NCBI GenBank assembly: GCA_034436035.1
Contig: DAOTVW010000032.1
Span: 1-7,059, forward strand
Length of the DNA: 7,059 bases
Source: UBA4823 sp034436035
Lineage (GTDB): Bacteria > Chloroflexota > Anaerolineae > Anaerolineales > UBA4823
Direction of reading: 5' to 3'
The translations under genes were made by a program, and so were the position numbers. Positions 6,798-7,059 of this stretch are shown here, in pieces (the stretch's first letter is position 1; every line of letters begins with the position of its first letter). The notes beneath the pieces were generated by a model, which was given only the letters and a program-made list of their open reading frames with translations, made no database searches and was not told the DNA's origin.

Positions 6798-6822
6798 GAA
6801 CTAGGTAGCATTGGCTCTAGTA

Positions 6823-6837
6823 AGACCTGTCAGGTTT
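6823..6837 (-). repeat. R element 3 (extra same-orientation copy)
   Basis: Exact AGACCTGTCAGGTTT only 40 bp after R2, in the same orientation, which breaks the F/R alternation. Both copies are preceded by CATTGGCTCT, then five variable bases and A, which points to a local duplication of R plus its linker. Confidence 0.85.
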
Positions 6838-6881
6838 AAACTGGGTAGGTTGCGTAGGCTCTGGTGACAATCTAAATATTA

Positions 6882-6896
6882 AAACCTGACAGGTCT
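6882..6896 (+). repeat. F element 3
   Basis: Exact AAACCTGACAGGTCT, 59 bp after R3. It starts the second well-conserved 138-bp unit. Confidence 0.85.
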
Positions 6897-6962
6897 CCGT
6901 AAAAGTCTTGCCTAACTGGTTACCTATCCCTGCAAGCGAGTCGGGTTGATTAGGCTCTGGCA

Positions 6963-6977
6963 AGACCTGTCAGGTTT
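6963..6977 (-). repeat. R element 4
   Basis: Exact AGACCTGTCAGGTTT, 81 bp after F3. It is followed by GAACTAGGTAGC, as after R2. Confidence 0.85.
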
Positions 6978-7019
6978 GAACTAGGTAGCGCAGGCTCTGG
7001 TGACAATCCATAAAAATTA

Positions 7020-7034
7020 AAACCTGACAGGTCT
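7020..7034 (+). repeat. F element 4, start of a unit cut by the window end
   Basis: Exact AAACCTGACAGGTCT, 57 bp after R4. The 25 bases that follow match the F-R linker of units 1 and 3 nearly perfectly, so the array continues past base 7059. Confidence 0.85.
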
Positions 7035-7059
7035 CCGCAAAAGTCTTACCTAACTGGTT

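Larger units (their letters stand above)
6675..7008 (+). repeat. Secondary 16-bp repeat GGCTCTGGTGACAATC, three copies
   Basis: Exact copies lie at 6675-6690, 6857-6872 and 6993-7008. Each sits in an R-to-F linker, followed by an AT-only tract of 9-11 bases and then an F element. The GGCTCT part also recurs just before the R elements (for example 6773-6778, 6813-6818 and 6953-6958), so GGCTCT marks both edges of each R module. Confidence 0.8.
6564..7059. repeat. Tandem array of ~138-bp composite repeats built on alternating 15-bp quasi-palindromes
   Basis: The forward element AAACCTGACAGGTCT (F) and its exact reverse complement AGACCTGTCAGGTTT (R) occur in the order F R F R R F R F. F-to-R start distances are 81, 81 and 81 bp. 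R-to-F distances are 57, 59 and 57 bp, and R-R is 40 bp. Units 6564-6701 and 6882-7019 are both 138 bp and align without gaps, with about 16 mismatches by hand count. The middle unit (6702-6881) is 180 bp, because it carries an extra R plus linker, and its F-R linker is diverged. A further unit starts at 7020 and is cut by the window end. The core ACCTGACAGGT is an 11-bp odd palindrome. There is no open frame through the array. The type of element is unknown: a REP/BIME-like mobile palindrome cluster or a protein-binding array are the main options. Confidence 0.9.

Noticed and set aside
6564..7059. CRISPR array
   Set aside because: Repeats are 15 bp and alternate in orientation, the intervening sequences are themselves repeated, and no cas gene is present.

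Overview
The window looks like chromosomal DNA from a free-living bacterium of about 50% GC. A Chloroflexota (Anaerolineae-like) source is my best guess. It rests on style only: a very long cytoplasmic PAS/multi-GAF sensor, a stand-alone KaiC-like ATPase without kaiA or kaiB, and long intergenic repeats. No marker gene confirms the phylum.

Layout. Bases 2-121 (+) are the last 39 codons of an AzlD-type branched-chain amino acid transport subunit. It meets a three-gene leftward operon tail to tail with one base between the stop codons. Read in its own direction, the operon contains: (1) a stand-alone receiver domain (6315-5932) whose phospho-acceptor aspartate is replaced by alanine; (2) a two-domain KaiC/RecA-type ATPase (5927-4497); (3) a 1447-residue PAS/GAF sensor ending in an apparently complete HD-GYP cyclic-di-GMP phosphodiesterase (4466-123). 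Spacings are 4 and 30 bases and each start has a Shine-Dalgarno sequence, so co-transcription is likely. A sigma-70-like promoter candidate and two 10-bp palindromes, with centres 42 bp apart, lie just upstream.

Bases 6316-7059 contain no convincing gene. The first 250 bases are AT-rich and hold the operon leader. From 6564 to the window end there is a structured repeat array. A 15-bp quasi-palindrome (AAACCTGACAGGTCT or its exact reverse complement) occurs eight times in mostly alternating orientation. Forward-to-reverse spacing is always 81 bp and reverse-to-forward spacing is 57 bp (59 once), which gives a 138-bp period. The array runs out of the window.

How the genes may work together (inference): the GAF/PAS array senses intracellular ligands or redox state and sets the HD-GYP activity that degrades c-di-GMP. 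The KaiC-like ATPase and the phosphorylation-blind receiver would act as an oligomeric switch and its adaptor or partner. No histidine kinase, GGDEF cyclase, kaiA or kaiB is visible in the window.
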